The translations under genes were made by a program, and so were the position numbers. This document shows, piece after piece, positions 37,605-46,583 of a stretch of DNA of 64,000 bases (positions are counted from its first letter, which is position 1; every line of letters starts with the position of its first letter). This DNA is from Paenibacillus sp. FSL R10-2782 (GTDB lineage: Bacteria; Bacillota; Bacilli; Paenibacillales; Paenibacillaceae). The stretch spans positions 4,938,501 to 5,002,500 of the forward strand of contig NZ_CP151951.1 of NCBI RefSeq assembly GCF_038592985.1, in the 5' to 3' direction. The notes under the pieces were generated by a model. The model worked only from the letters and a program-made list of their open reading frames with translations. It did not search any database and had not been told where the DNA came from.

Positions 37605-38768
37605 CTAGACCCCTCCGACTAAAGAAGAACTATACTGTAAAAAGAAATTATAAATACAGTCTACAATCCGATTTATATCAGACTCCTCAATATTAAAATA
37701 GAGAGGTAATCTAATTAAACGTTCGCTCTCTCTAGTTGTGTAAACATCCCTACCAGTAAATGAACTATGTTTTAACCCTGCCTCGGAGCTATGAAGCGGT
37801 ACATAATGAAAAACAGCCATAATTTCATGTCTTCTCAAAAAATTCAATAGTTCAGTCCTTATTTCTAAATCTCTAACTTTAATATAAAATATATGAGCAT
37901 TATGAGCATTGCCCAGAGGTATACAAGGTATGTCGATTAATTTTTCTTCACTCAGAGGTTTTAATCTATTAAAATATAAATTCCAGCTAGCCAATCTATT
38001 TTTTGTAATCATCTCCGCGGCTTCAAGTTGTGCCATTAAAAAGGCAGTATTCAGTTCACTAGGGAGGTAGGACGAACCTATGTCAACCCAAGTATACTTA
38101 TCTACCTGACCTCTAAAAAATTTGGATCTGTTTGTCCCTTTCTCACGTATTATTTCAGCCTTCTCCACAAATCGGTCATCATTGACCAACAAAGCACCAC
38201 CTTCTCCGCAATGTACATTTTTGGTTTCGTGAAAGCTGATACATCCTAAATGACCAATAGTCCCAAGTTTTCTCCCTTTATATTCACTAAGAATCCCTTG
38301 TGCTGCATCCTCTACAACTACCAAATTGTATCTATTCGCCAAATCTAAAATTTTATCCATATCACAAGCTACTCCAGCATAATGCACTGGGACAATTACT
38401 TTTGTTTTATCTGTGATCGCATCTTCTATAAGATCTTCATCAATATTCATAGTATCTGGTCGGATATCCACGAACACAATCTTAGCTCCTCTTAAAACAA
38501 AGGCATTAGCAGTGGATACAAATGTATAAGATGGCATGATAATTTCATCCCCCTGTTGGATATCCAAGAGAATAGCAGCCATCTCCAGAGCATGTGTGCA
38601 AGAAGTCGTTATTAGTGTTTTTTTCACATTAAAAGTTCTATCAAACCAATTTGCACATAACCGCGTAAATTCTCCATCACCCGAAAGATGTCCACTAGAA
38701 AATGACTCTTTGATATACTCTCCTTCTTTACCTACGATTGCCGGTACATTGAAATTTATCATTTTCAT
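37605..38768 (-). CDS. DegT/DnrJ/EryC1 aminotransferase, WecE/RffA-like
   Basis: A 387-residue PLP enzyme. The PLP lysine is in ISFHETKNVHCGEGGAL, a context characteristic of WecE/RffA (dTDP-4-amino-4,6-dideoxygalactose transaminase); the Asp and Gln cofactor contacts are in VVEDAAQG. Other family stretches are MPSYTFVSTANAFVLRGA and DIGSSYLPSE. It should aminate dTDP-4-keto-6-deoxyglucose to a 4-amino sugar, Fuc4N or Qui4N. The dTDP-glucose pathway genes (rmlA, rmlB) are not in the window and must be elsewhere. A second in-frame ATG at 38762 is also possible as start. Confidence 0.85.
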   Translation of the reverse strand: MKMINFNVPAIVGKEGEYIKESFSSGHLSGDGEFTRLCANWFDRTFNVKKTLITTSCTHALEMAAILLDIQQGDEIIMPSYTFVSTANAFVLRGAKIVFVDIRPDTMNIDEDLIEDAITDKTKVIVPVHYAGVACDMDKILDLANRYNLVVVEDAAQGILSEYKGRKLGTIGHLGCISFHETKNVHCGEGGALLVNDDRFVEKAEIIREKGTNRSKFFRGQVDKYTWVDIGSSYLPSELNTAFLMAQLEAAEMITKNRLASWNLYFNRLKPLSEEKLIDIPCIPLGNAHNAHIFYIKVRDLEIRTELLNFLRRHEIMAVFHYVPLHSSEAGLKHSSFTGRDVYTTRESERLIRLPLYFNIEESDINRIVDCIYNFFLQYSSSLVGGV

Positions 38769-38807
38769 CTCTCATTTCAGCAAATTATGTGGTGAAGCAC
38801 GTGCAGC

Positions 38808-40424
38808 TTAATAAAAGTGTGGTGATTTAGTCATAGTCTCTATAACCTCTTTCATAACCTTCTCACTGTCAAAGATTTCACTCGCCCTGCTTATTGCTAC
38901 AGATTTTTCGTGTTCCCTAAATACGGGGTTTTCCCAATTTTTTATAAATGTATTCACATCATCAAAACTGTTAATATGATAGTGCTCTCCTGCCGTGTGA
39001 GCAACATCCCCGAAGGCATATGTAAAAACGGGTAGCCCTTGCCTTAATGCAATAGCCGCAGAAGTACCACCTCCAGATCGAAATGTGTTCAAATACGCGT
39101 CACACACTTCATAAACAGCGGCTAAATCCTTTTGAACTCCGACATGAACAGATTGTTTATCAAGAGTGATATATCGATTCGTTATCTTATTATAATTTTT
39201 AAGTTCACCTATAAACATAATGCGGGTATGATCATTACATTTCAGCAAATCGTCCAGCTTTGTTAAAAAAGAATCGTCTAGCTCCGTATCAAGCCGATTA
39301 CCTACTATGGCCAATACAAAATTGTCCTCGCCTAACCCCCAATACTCTCTATGCATTTTAGTCTGTGGAGGCGTATATTTATAAGTAAACACACTCTCAA
39401 TAACAGATTCCCGAGACCTGCTTAATTCTTCTAGGGTGTTCAAATCTGCTGTGTTTACTTTTCTGGGCAAAATAGAAAATGTGCTCTCTGAGATGGGGAG
39501 ATCATAAGCTAATGGCAGAGTGATAACAGGCACAAAATTAGAAAATAGGTCGGCGCTTACATTTGAGCCTGAGACAGATAAAACAAAAAGCGGCTTTAAA
39601 TGTAATATCATTTGGATTAGCTCTGATATCTGGGCACCATTTGGCATTTCCTTTTTACATTGAAAGAATGGAATACTTAAATCTTCATACACTAGCTTTT
39701 CAGTTTGATTGTACCCCTCAACATAGTTAGATAGGACAGCTCCGAAATAAGGCGTGGTTATAGATCTTGGCATGTCTGCGGTATTGATAAGAAAAATATT
39801 TTTTTTGAGATTATATAAAGCTTTGCAATGATCTAGCGCTACTTGTGTTGGACTATGTAACATAGAAAGCATCTGTCCCGCTACAACAACTACAAGATCT
39901 TGGTTGCGTTCTTCATAAGGAATCCAATTCGCCTCGTTTGCAATTTGATTATTAAAATACTCAAAATATTTTCGATATATCCTTCTCAGTCTGTTAGTAT
40001 TTTCCTCCGTTTTTAATTTAGGAGTAGTAAAAAGAAAGCTCGTAATTTGCCAGTAAACAAAATGTAGCACATCTATTCTTACTTCTTTTTCTATAGATTC
40101 AAAAATATCATCCAAAAACTTCTGATCCTTTGTACAGGTGAGTAAAAATGACGTTAAATATAGCCCCCAATTCTTATAATCCGATATCAATTGTTCGATT
40201 TCAGTTACTATCACTTGACGACTATTTGAATCTATACTTTCAAAGTTTCCAATTAATTTGGTTAGTTCATGGTCCAGTAATTTGTATACTTCCACATTTG
40301 ATAATTTATCATTCGATAGTATTTTTTTTAATTCAAGCGTTTCTTTGGAACTTCTCATTAGGGACCTCTTTTCATTAGTATTAGGGTTTACTGTGGGGAC
40401 CACGTTCAGGATTAAAAGCCTCAC
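38808..40424 (-). CDS. predicted GT-B glycosyltransferase of the flagellar glycan island
   Basis: A 538-residue soluble protein not assigned to a named family. The first 190 residues are helical. The C-terminal 200 resemble a GT-B donor domain: LAIVGNRLDTELDDSFL, RIMFIGELKNYNKI, then VHVGVQKDLAAVYEVCDAYL and RSGGGTSAAIALRQGLPVFT, the usual place of the nucleotide-sugar contacts. Related proteins are often labelled SPINDLY or O-GlcNAc transferase-like. Two starts are credible: GTG at 40424 after AAGGGGGG, used here, and ATG at 40358 after AAAGAGGT. It may extend the glycan on flagellin. Confidence 0.6.
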   Translation of the reverse strand: MRLLILNVVPTVNPNTNEKRSLMRSSKETLELKKILSNDKLSNVEVYKLLDHELTKLIGNFESIDSNSRQVIVTEIEQLISDYKNWGLYLTSFLLTCTKDQKFLDDIFESIEKEVRIDVLHFVYWQITSFLFTTPKLKTEENTNRLRRIYRKYFEYFNNQIANEANWIPYEERNQDLVVVVAGQMLSMLHSPTQVALDHCKALYNLKKNIFLINTADMPRSITTPYFGAVLSNYVEGYNQTEKLVYEDLSIPFFQCKKEMPNGAQISELIQMILHLKPLFVLSVSGSNVSADLFSNFVPVITLPLAYDLPISESTFSILPRKVNTADLNTLEELSRSRESVIESVFTYKYTPPQTKMHREYWGLGEDNFVLAIVGNRLDTELDDSFLTKLDDLLKCNDHTRIMFIGELKNYNKITNRYITLDKQSVHVGVQKDLAAVYEVCDAYLNTFRSGGGTSAAIALRQGLPVFTYAFGDVAHTAGEHYHINSFDDVNTFIKNWENPVFREHEKSVAISRASEIFDSEKVMKEVIETMTKSPHFY

Positions 40425-40456
40425 AATAGCCCCCCTTCTCCCCTTTATTCACATCA

Positions 40457-41359
40457 CTACAGATTATACGATGATGTCCCTAGAGGAGGTAGACGTATAC
40501 AGTCTATTCTATCCATCCAAAACTCTCTGTTGTCAGAAATCTCCCCTTCTCTTGTACTAAAAGCACCCACAAATCCATTCTGTACTAGAACAGGAGTTAG
40601 TTTGTCCAACATTAACTTTTGGTTAACACCACCACCAAAGGCAGGCGTGTACCAAATCGGATTTATACCTAAAACACTCTTCATCCAATCTTTACAAGGA
40701 CCGATTTCAATATCATAAAATTCCTGTGGATCGCCATTATAAGGAATATGATTATGAGCATGCACACCTATAGTCATTCCTGCCTGGCTCATTTCGACTA
40801 TTTCTTCTGTACTTATATAAAAATCATTTATAAATTTATACTTATCGGGAAACAAGGACTGAAAAATAGATTCGAGAAAGATAGTTGCTTCGGTAACAGA
40901 TAATTTAAAATTAAGCATAAATTTATTGTATCTACGTAGTTTATTCTGTTCATACTTATAGATTTGACTTTCCTCTTCCACACCGCACGTATCATACATC
41001 CCACTCAGTAATTCCCATATCTCTTCATCAGATTTGAAAGAGAGCACCGTGTGAACCAAATGAACTAATGGAATGTTTCCTGTGATGTGTGGACCAGACA
41101 TGATTGTAAAATATGCAGGAATTCCTTTTTTTTTCAAAATGTCAAAGGCAAACGTGTATTGATCTTTTGTTCCATCATCAAACGTTAGTACACACCATGG
41201 TTCCGAATTGAACTTATCAATCTCGTCCAACGAGATAATTCGATGTGTCTTGCTAATTAAATCTAGCTGTTCTTCAAAGTCATGGGGATGCATGGGAACA
41301 ATACCATCCCATCCCTTCTTCTCACGTACATAGTGGTACATCGCAGCAATATTACCCAA
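40457..41359 (-). CDS. NodB-type polysaccharide deacetylase
   Basis: A 300-residue protein. The start is set at TTG 41359, one base after the previous stop, with AAAGGGTGGA overlapping that gene's end; this puts IAAMYHYVREKKGWDG at the N-terminus, as usual in the family. NodB motifs are VLTFDDGTKDQ (catalytic Asp and metal Asp) and VHAHNHI (metal His residues). IPAYFTIMSG is the core strand. It would remove an N- or O-acyl group from a carbohydrate. Being cytosolic with no signal peptide, it probably acts on a nucleotide sugar or intermediate rather than on wall polymer. Confidence 0.8.
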   Translation of the reverse strand: MGNIAAMYHYVREKKGWDGIVPMHPHDFEEQLDLISKTHRIISLDEIDKFNSEPWCVLTFDDGTKDQYTFAFDILKKKGIPAYFTIMSGPHITGNIPLVHLVHTVLSFKSDEEIWELLSGMYDTCGVEEESQIYKYEQNKLRRYNKFMLNFKLSVTEATIFLESIFQSLFPDKYKFINDFYISTEEIVEMSQAGMTIGVHAHNHIPYNGDPQEFYDIEIGPCKDWMKSVLGINPIWYTPAFGGGVNQKLMLDKLTPVLVQNGFVGAFSTREGEISDNREFWMDRIDCIRLPPLGTSSYNL

Positions 41360-41360
41360 T

Positions 41361-42503
41361 TCAATTCCACCCTTTAGGAAGTGGCCAAATGTTCGGTCGA
41401 TCCATATCTCCATCAGTTTTAACAAGATATATATCATTCACTTCCGTATTTTGAAAAGCACCTTCATTATTTTTAATTTTCCATACAAAATTAATGGGAT
41501 TAACACGATGCCGAAAAGGCTGGAACAAACCTGCCAATCCACATTCCGTTGGAGTGTAGTCTATATTTTGTTTTTTAAATCCAATAGATTCCAGGACATG
41601 TTCTAAACGATTTGAACTTAACTGATAATCTGCCGCAGCACACCCTTGATCTCGGGCCCATGATAAGACTCCAGCTATCATCTCGTTCAAGCGATGATCT
41701 GCTATTCCTTTCCAAACATCAGCATTAACTGGAATGATTTCTATAATCCTTAACACTTTTGTGCCATGGATGTTCTCATCGGGAGCATGTACTCGATCTA
41801 GTCGTGCAACTACAATCCCTTCAGAAGTGGAATCACCGAAAAATAAATACTTATAGCCCGCGCTATTTATATACCTCCAATCCCAAAAGGAGGCGCTACG
41901 ATACTGAGAAAGTGAAAAACGATGTTGAACACTATTAATGTATAATTGCTCTAACTCCTCACCCGTAATATTGAGTATAGGGCTGTATGAATGTATCAAT
42001 CTTTCTTCAACACCCGCTATCCATTGCTCAATGCTCGCTTGATCAACCGGGTCCTTTAGTAAATTCACATAACCGTTCACATCGAGCGGGATGACGTAAC
42101 GGTTCAAATGATCTGAATACGAATACCCCATACGCTCATACATAGGTACCACTTGAAAATTACAGCCTAAAGTCAAACACACCGGATTATACTTCTCTGC
42201 TTCTTTCATAAGCATAATTCCCAAGCCACTGTTTTTATACTTTTCTGACACAATCCACATTGCGAAACTGATGCCTTTATATTGTTCTCCGTTAGAACTA
42301 TACTCACCAGGAATGACCCCAAGGAATCCCTCAATGCAGCCATTGTCGACCAGAAGCAGGGATTCTGCTAAACCGTCCTCATCAACCCGATACTGCCAAT
42401 CGAACAATTCTTTATTATAAATGGCATGCTCTGAAGACCAATTAATTCTCATAAATGCAACCAGCGATTCATAATCAGAATCTTGATATTTTACAATTTC
42501 CAA
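41361..42503 (-). CDS. GNAT family N-acetyltransferase, Eis-like two-domain form
   Basis: A 380-residue protein with an N-terminal GNAT domain (EGFLGVIPGEYSSNGE, MWIVSEKYKNSGLGIMLMKE, NFQVVPMYERMGYSY) and a second half that looks like a partial GNAT repeat (AADYQLSSNRLEHVLESIGF). The start is TTG at 42503 with AAAAGGAGGGCG upstream. It sits between the acyl carrier protein and the deacetylase, so transfer of an acyl group from the carrier protein to an amino sugar is an attractive inference. The acyl donor and acceptor are not visible from sequence. Confidence 0.75.
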   Translation of the reverse strand: MEIVKYQDSDYESLVAFMRINWSSEHAIYNKELFDWQYRVDEDGLAESLLLVDNGCIEGFLGVIPGEYSSNGEQYKGISFAMWIVSEKYKNSGLGIMLMKEAEKYNPVCLTLGCNFQVVPMYERMGYSYSDHLNRYVIPLDVNGYVNLLKDPVDQASIEQWIAGVEERLIHSYSPILNITGEELEQLYINSVQHRFSLSQYRSASFWDWRYINSAGYKYLFFGDSTSEGIVVARLDRVHAPDENIHGTKVLRIIEIIPVNADVWKGIADHRLNEMIAGVLSWARDQGCAAADYQLSSNRLEHVLESIGFKKQNIDYTPTECGLAGLFQPFRHRVNPINFVWKIKNNEGAFQNTEVNDIYLVKTDGDMDRPNIWPLPKGWN

Positions 42504-42562
42504 TAGTTACGCCCTCCTTTTCACGCGTTATATTTTTCTACAATAACATTTCGAAGAAAATA

Positions 42563-42796
42563 TTAATTATGAATACTATTCAAAATATGCAAAATGCTTT
42601 GCACTGAATCTATATTAGCTATTTCATCAATGGGAATAGACACATTAAAAATAGCTTCAAGTTCCATCACTAAATTCAATTGATTGAGCGAATCCCAATG
42701 TTCAAAGTCACTTTTTACCGATTCCAACGTCACTTTTTCGACAGGCACATTCATAATTTTAGATATTATTGATTGAACCAACTCAAATTTATTCAA
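42563..42796 (-). CDS. acyl carrier protein
   Basis: A 77-residue carrier protein counted from TTG at 42796. The 4'-phosphopantetheine attachment site is Ser36 in HWDSLNQLNLVMELE. It begins inside the stop region of the FkbH-like gene (TTG overlaps TGA) with AAGGAG eight bases upstream, so the two are coupled; the alternative GTG at 42805 would sit on the ribosome site. Divergence from housekeeping AcpP and its place beside fkbH point to a dedicated carrier for a special acyl or glyceryl unit. Confidence 0.9.
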   Translation of the reverse strand: MNKFELVQSIISKIMNVPVEKVTLESVKSDFEHWDSLNQLNLVMELEAIFNVSIPIDEIANIDSVQSILHILNSIHN

Positions 42797-44460
42797 AAAG
42801 AGCACTCCTTAAGTAAGATATGATGAGGTAGAAATATCTCTCCTAAATTTAATTCATTGTTTTTAGATACATCCCTATACTTCTTTGAAATAAAATCATA
42901 AAAAGGTTTATTCTTTTCCGTCTTTACATACGTAGCCTTAATATTATGAGGTAAAAAATGCTTGGTAACTAAATAAAGCATTGCTTCCTCAATTCCCTTG
43001 CCCATGACACGACAACTCATAACAAAATCATGGATTTCAGCCTGACCTCCATCATCAGATGAAACCGAAATCAGTCCTGTATAACCTGCATTTCCAAATT
43101 TGTCTTCCACTTCAAATAAGATTGCATGATTATTCGGTAGTTCACTCCAGGACCAATACTCTTCAATCGTAAACCTGCGGGTCGCCATGTTAAACTGATT
43201 CGTTTTATTCATTAACTGTACAGCCCGTGTTAGCAATAATTTATCTAATTTATGTGGAGTCAGCTTAATTTCAAGTGAGTGGAGCCATTCTTCCAATGAT
43301 CCTGCGTTTAACTTTATCGACTCCCGCTTTTGCTCCTGTTTGAACCAGTCTGTTCGTTTACGATCCTCCAACGTTATAGCAGGAGTCTCAAAACAATCCA
43401 GTTGGCTAATAAAAACTGGATATTGAGTTACATCTACAGGTAGGTCAGGTACATATATTTCAGGAAGAGCTTGCTTGATACGATCTCTTTCAGATGGATT
43501 ATCATCCAAAAACACAACAGATTGCAGACCTAGATTGAGTTCTTTTACAATTTCAACAACATTGGCAGCCTTGTCGTTCCAGTTGATTCGAATTGAAGAA
43601 AAATCCTTTTTTTTCAGAATCATTTCCGGATGCTGTTCTATCATTTCTAGTGCTATCGGTTCGCTGTTTTTACTGCAAATAGCCAGAATGACACCTCGGT
43701 TACTCAATCTTTGCAATTCTTGCTGAAAAAGCTTGAAACTCTCACCGACGGGATCAATCCCCCCCAGTTTGATGTTGTCAATGCCATCGTCGCCAATAAT
43801 GCCACCCCAGAGCGTATTATCCAGATCACAGATAATTAGCTTTTTACTTTGTCCGTATAGACCACTAACGATTGATTTTAGCTCATTGGATACAAAGAGA
43901 AAAAAATCACGCGAGAACTGAATTTTCCCAAGTGCATACATTTTAGCATCGTAACTTTTTTGTTGGATTGCAGTATACCAATAGTTAGAATCAAGAATAA
44001 TAACATGATCATGCTTTTGTAGTCGTTCTGAAAGACGTAGATTCATTTGCATAAGTACATTACTTAATCCTACATTGTGCTTTAATGTCATCGATTGTAT
44101 CCAACGGTAATGAGGTGGGAGGGACCAAGACACAACAAAAATATGTTTGGCTTTTCCCTCAGCCCTGATAATAAGCTCGCAAAATTGATCGACTTCATTA
44201 AGAACATCACCGATATCAATTTCCTTATATTCCAGCAGTTTATTAAAAGAAGGAATTACTTTCTCAGGACTTGTCCATAAAAGCAATATATCCTTTTTTT
44301 CCGACCATACGGAGTGATCAGAATTCATAAGAACCTGATTCACTTGGTTATAAGGGGCCTCTGTCACTTCTAACGTCAAATCCTGAAAAGGTCCCTCTAG
44401 AAAACGAACCATCGGATTTAGATTAGAATCAGAGAGGATTAATAGTTTATTTTTTCTCAT
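42793..44460 (-). CDS. FkbH-like HAD superfamily IIIC protein
   Basis: A 555-residue protein. The first 200 residues resemble the SGNH-like N-terminal region of FkbH-like proteins. The HAD domain has the nucleophile motif ICDLDNTLWGG (Asp212, Asp214) and VVFLDDNPSERD. The C-terminal part (about 400-550) is GNAT-like (FVMSCRVMGKGIEEAMLYLV). FkbH relatives load a glyceryl unit from 1,3-bisphosphoglycerate onto an acyl carrier protein in polyketide pathways, and others appear in sugar-modification clusters. Coupled to the acyl carrier gene, so an ACP-bound hydroxyacid donor is likely. GGGGGAGAAAATAA precedes the ATG. Confidence 0.85.
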   Translation of the reverse strand: MRKNKLLILSDSNLNPMVRFLEGPFQDLTLEVTEAPYNQVNQVLMNSDHSVWSEKKDILLLWTSPEKVIPSFNKLLEYKEIDIGDVLNEVDQFCELIIRAEGKAKHIFVVSWSLPPHYRWIQSMTLKHNVGLSNVLMQMNLRLSERLQKHDHVIILDSNYWYTAIQQKSYDAKMYALGKIQFSRDFFLFVSNELKSIVSGLYGQSKKLIICDLDNTLWGGIIGDDGIDNIKLGGIDPVGESFKLFQQELQRLSNRGVILAICSKNSEPIALEMIEQHPEMILKKKDFSSIRINWNDKAANVVEIVKELNLGLQSVVFLDDNPSERDRIKQALPEIYVPDLPVDVTQYPVFISQLDCFETPAITLEDRKRTDWFKQEQKRESIKLNAGSLEEWLHSLEIKLTPHKLDKLLLTRAVQLMNKTNQFNMATRRFTIEEYWSWSELPNNHAILFEVEDKFGNAGYTGLISVSSDDGGQAEIHDFVMSCRVMGKGIEEAMLYLVTKHFLPHNIKATYVKTEKNKPFYDFISKKYRDVSKNNELNLGEIFLPHHILLKECSF

Positions 44461-44491
44461 TTATTTTCTCCCCCATAAATCAAGGTTCAAC

Positions 44492-45337
44492 TTACTTCAT
44501 AATGGCGACACTACCACATAAGTCACTTATAGGCGTGTACTTAACACCATGTTCTCTGCAATACTCTCTAACCGCCTGCTTTACACCATGAAATCGAGTA
44601 CTGTTGTAGTCATGGATTATAATATATCCTCCATCTGACATCTTAGGATAGAAAAATTTTAGGCCTTCGAGAATAGGCTGATACAAATCAACATCAAGAC
44701 TAACAAATGCAAAAGTTTCATTCACATCACTTGCTGTTTCTGGAAAATATCCTTTTTTCACAATACAATTATCTTTAAACGCCATCTTTTCCAACACTAA
44801 CTCCACATCCGAATTGCAAAATTCTCCAGCAACCGAGTTTGAAAAATCCCCTTTATTCTCGTTATCAATATCCTTTTGGTCAAAACCGCTAAAGGTATCA
44901 AATAAATATAATTGGCGATCAGGAAAAATCCGGTTAATATACTTAGAAAATTCCCCCTTAAACACACCGAGTTCTGCTACACTTCCCTTTACTCCACACT
45001 CATTTATTTCATCAGCAATTTGCCGTAATAGAGCCAGCCTAGTGTCAAATTTCAAACTCATATAATAGTCAATAATTTTTTCCTTTTCAATCGATAACTC
45101 TTCAGTGAGTTGCTTGTACACTGATTCTCCGTGAATATTCGCTATAATTACATAATCGAATTCAAGCTTACAGATTTCATTAGGAGCGACGACCGATTTG
45201 GACAAAAATTTCGAGCCTTGTTTAGATACATCGTTGTCTGCAAATGCAATAACCTCGAATTCATCACTTAATAGATAATGAACACGAAGTCCCCCGTCAC
45301 CTGCACCAAAAATAACTACTTTTTCTTTATCAACCAA
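44492..45337 (-). CDS. TylF/MycF-type sugar O-methyltransferase with N-terminal Rossmann-like domain
   Basis: A 281-residue protein. Residues 1-85 form a nucleotide-binding-like domain (VVIFGAGDGGLRVHYLL, VIAFADNDVSKQG). The rest is a TylF/macrocin O-methyltransferase domain: VAELGVFKGEFSKYI (SAM motif), LYLFDTFSGF, VSLDVDLYQPILEGLKFFYP with the Mg-binding Asp residues, and YIIIHDYNS. The start is TTG at 45337 after AAGAGGTGTGAG. This group methylates hydroxyls of 6-deoxy sugars, so it probably O-methylates the island dideoxy amino sugar or a legionaminate-linked sugar. Confidence 0.85.
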   Translation of the reverse strand: MVDKEKVVIFGAGDGGLRVHYLLSDEFEVIAFADNDVSKQGSKFLSKSVVAPNEICKLEFDYVIIANIHGESVYKQLTEELSIEKEKIIDYYMSLKFDTRLALLRQIADEINECGVKGSVAELGVFKGEFSKYINRIFPDRQLYLFDTFSGFDQKDIDNENKGDFSNSVAGEFCNSDVELVLEKMAFKDNCIVKKGYFPETASDVNETFAFVSLDVDLYQPILEGLKFFYPKMSDGGYIIIHDYNSTRFHGVKQAVREYCREHGVKYTPISDLCGSVAIMK

Positions 45338-45431
45338 ATCTCACACCTCTTCTTGAAATAAATATATTAATTGAATAATTGCTCTTTATTTATGCAAAAC
45401 ATGGCTGTGCTAATTGAGTCCAATATTATAT

Positions 45432-46577
45432 TTATCGAAAAAAAGCTTTCATTTGGTTAATAACAAAGCTCTGCTCATCCACTGACATATTTGTTCCAGA
45501 GGGCAAACAAACTCCCTTTTCAAATAGTATTTGGCTAATATCCACACCACTTTCATGAGTGAAATATACGGCGTCCTTAAAGAGTGGCTGTAGATGAAGC
45601 GGCTTCCAGACTGGACGGGATTCAATGTTATCTTTGCCTAGATATCCTATTAAATCACTAACACTACTGCCTAAGATTTCAGGATCTATTGTCATTGTTG
45701 TCAACCATCGAGTAGACTTGCCAAAGCTTTTTTCCGGCATAAATTGTATTCCATCAATTCCTGATAGCTCATATCTGTACTTTTCAAAGACTTCTCGTTT
45801 CTGTTGAATGCGCTCATCCAACACACGAAGCTGTCCTCTTCCTATGCCAGCCAAAACATTACTCAGACGATAATTAAAGCCAAGATCCTCATGCTGATAA
45901 TGTATTGCCTTTTCCCTAGCCTGCGTTGCATAATGCCGTGCTCTGCTCAGAGCTTCTAAATCATCTGAAACCAGCATGCCTCCGCCAGAAGTGGTAATAA
46001 TCTTATTTCCATTAAATGAAAGAATACCGAATTTCCCAAGCGTTCCACTCATTTGCTTGTCGTAAGTTGCTCCGAGTGATTCCGCAGCATCTTCTACAAT
46101 TGGCACCTCGTAATAATCACATATTTTTTTCAAGCGATCGTAGTCTGCACTCTGTCCGTACAAATTGACTATGACTACAGCCTTAGGCTTTTTCCCCTTA
46201 TCTGCATAAGTCTTCAATGCTCGCTCTAGTGCCTCAGGGGACATATTCCAACTGTCCGGTTCTGAATCGATAAAGACAGGAATTGCACCTTGATATAAGA
46301 TCGGGTTAGCACTGGCAACAAAGGTAAGAGAAGAACAAAAAACAATATCATCCTTTTCCACACCAAGCAATATCAAAGACAAGTGAATCGCTGCTGTTCC
46401 AGAACTTAGGGCAACAGCACCTCCACATCCTAAGTAGTTTGCCACCTCTGATTCAAAAGCGTCTACATTTTTGCCCAGAGGGGCAATCCAGTTCGTTTCG
46501 AAGGCCTCTGTGATATATTGCTGTTCAAACCCGCCCATATGCGGTGAAGATAAATAAATTCTATCTCGGTTGGACAT
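45432..46577 (-). CDS. legC: LegC-type aminotransferase (UDP-4-keto-6-deoxy sugar transaminase)
   Basis: A 381-residue DegT-family PLP enzyme. YLSSPHMGGFEQQYITEAFE and NWIAPLGKNVDAFE match the PglE/LegC subgroup; the PLP lysine is in ILSFNGNKIITTSGGG, the Asp in IVEDAAESLGA, and VALSSGTAAIHLSL binds phosphate. It should aminate UDP-2-acetamido-4-keto-2,4,6-trideoxyglucose made by LegB, giving the 4-amino sugar that LegH acetylates. AAGGGATGAAATGAG precedes the ATG. A 95-base gap, the longest within the operon, separates it from the methyltransferase gene. Confidence 0.88.
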   Translation of the reverse strand: MSNRDRIYLSSPHMGGFEQQYITEAFETNWIAPLGKNVDAFESEVANYLGCGGAVALSSGTAAIHLSLILLGVEKDDIVFCSSLTFVASANPILYQGAIPVFIDSEPDSWNMSPEALERALKTYADKGKKPKAVVIVNLYGQSADYDRLKKICDYYEVPIVEDAAESLGATYDKQMSGTLGKFGILSFNGNKIITTSGGGMLVSDDLEALSRARHYATQAREKAIHYQHEDLGFNYRLSNVLAGIGRGQLRVLDERIQQKREVFEKYRYELSGIDGIQFMPEKSFGKSTRWLTTMTIDPEILGSSVSDLIGYLGKDNIESRPVWKPLHLQPLFKDAVYFTHESGVDISQILFEKGVCLPSGTNMSVDEQSFVINQMKAFFR

Positions 46578-46583
46578 CTCATT

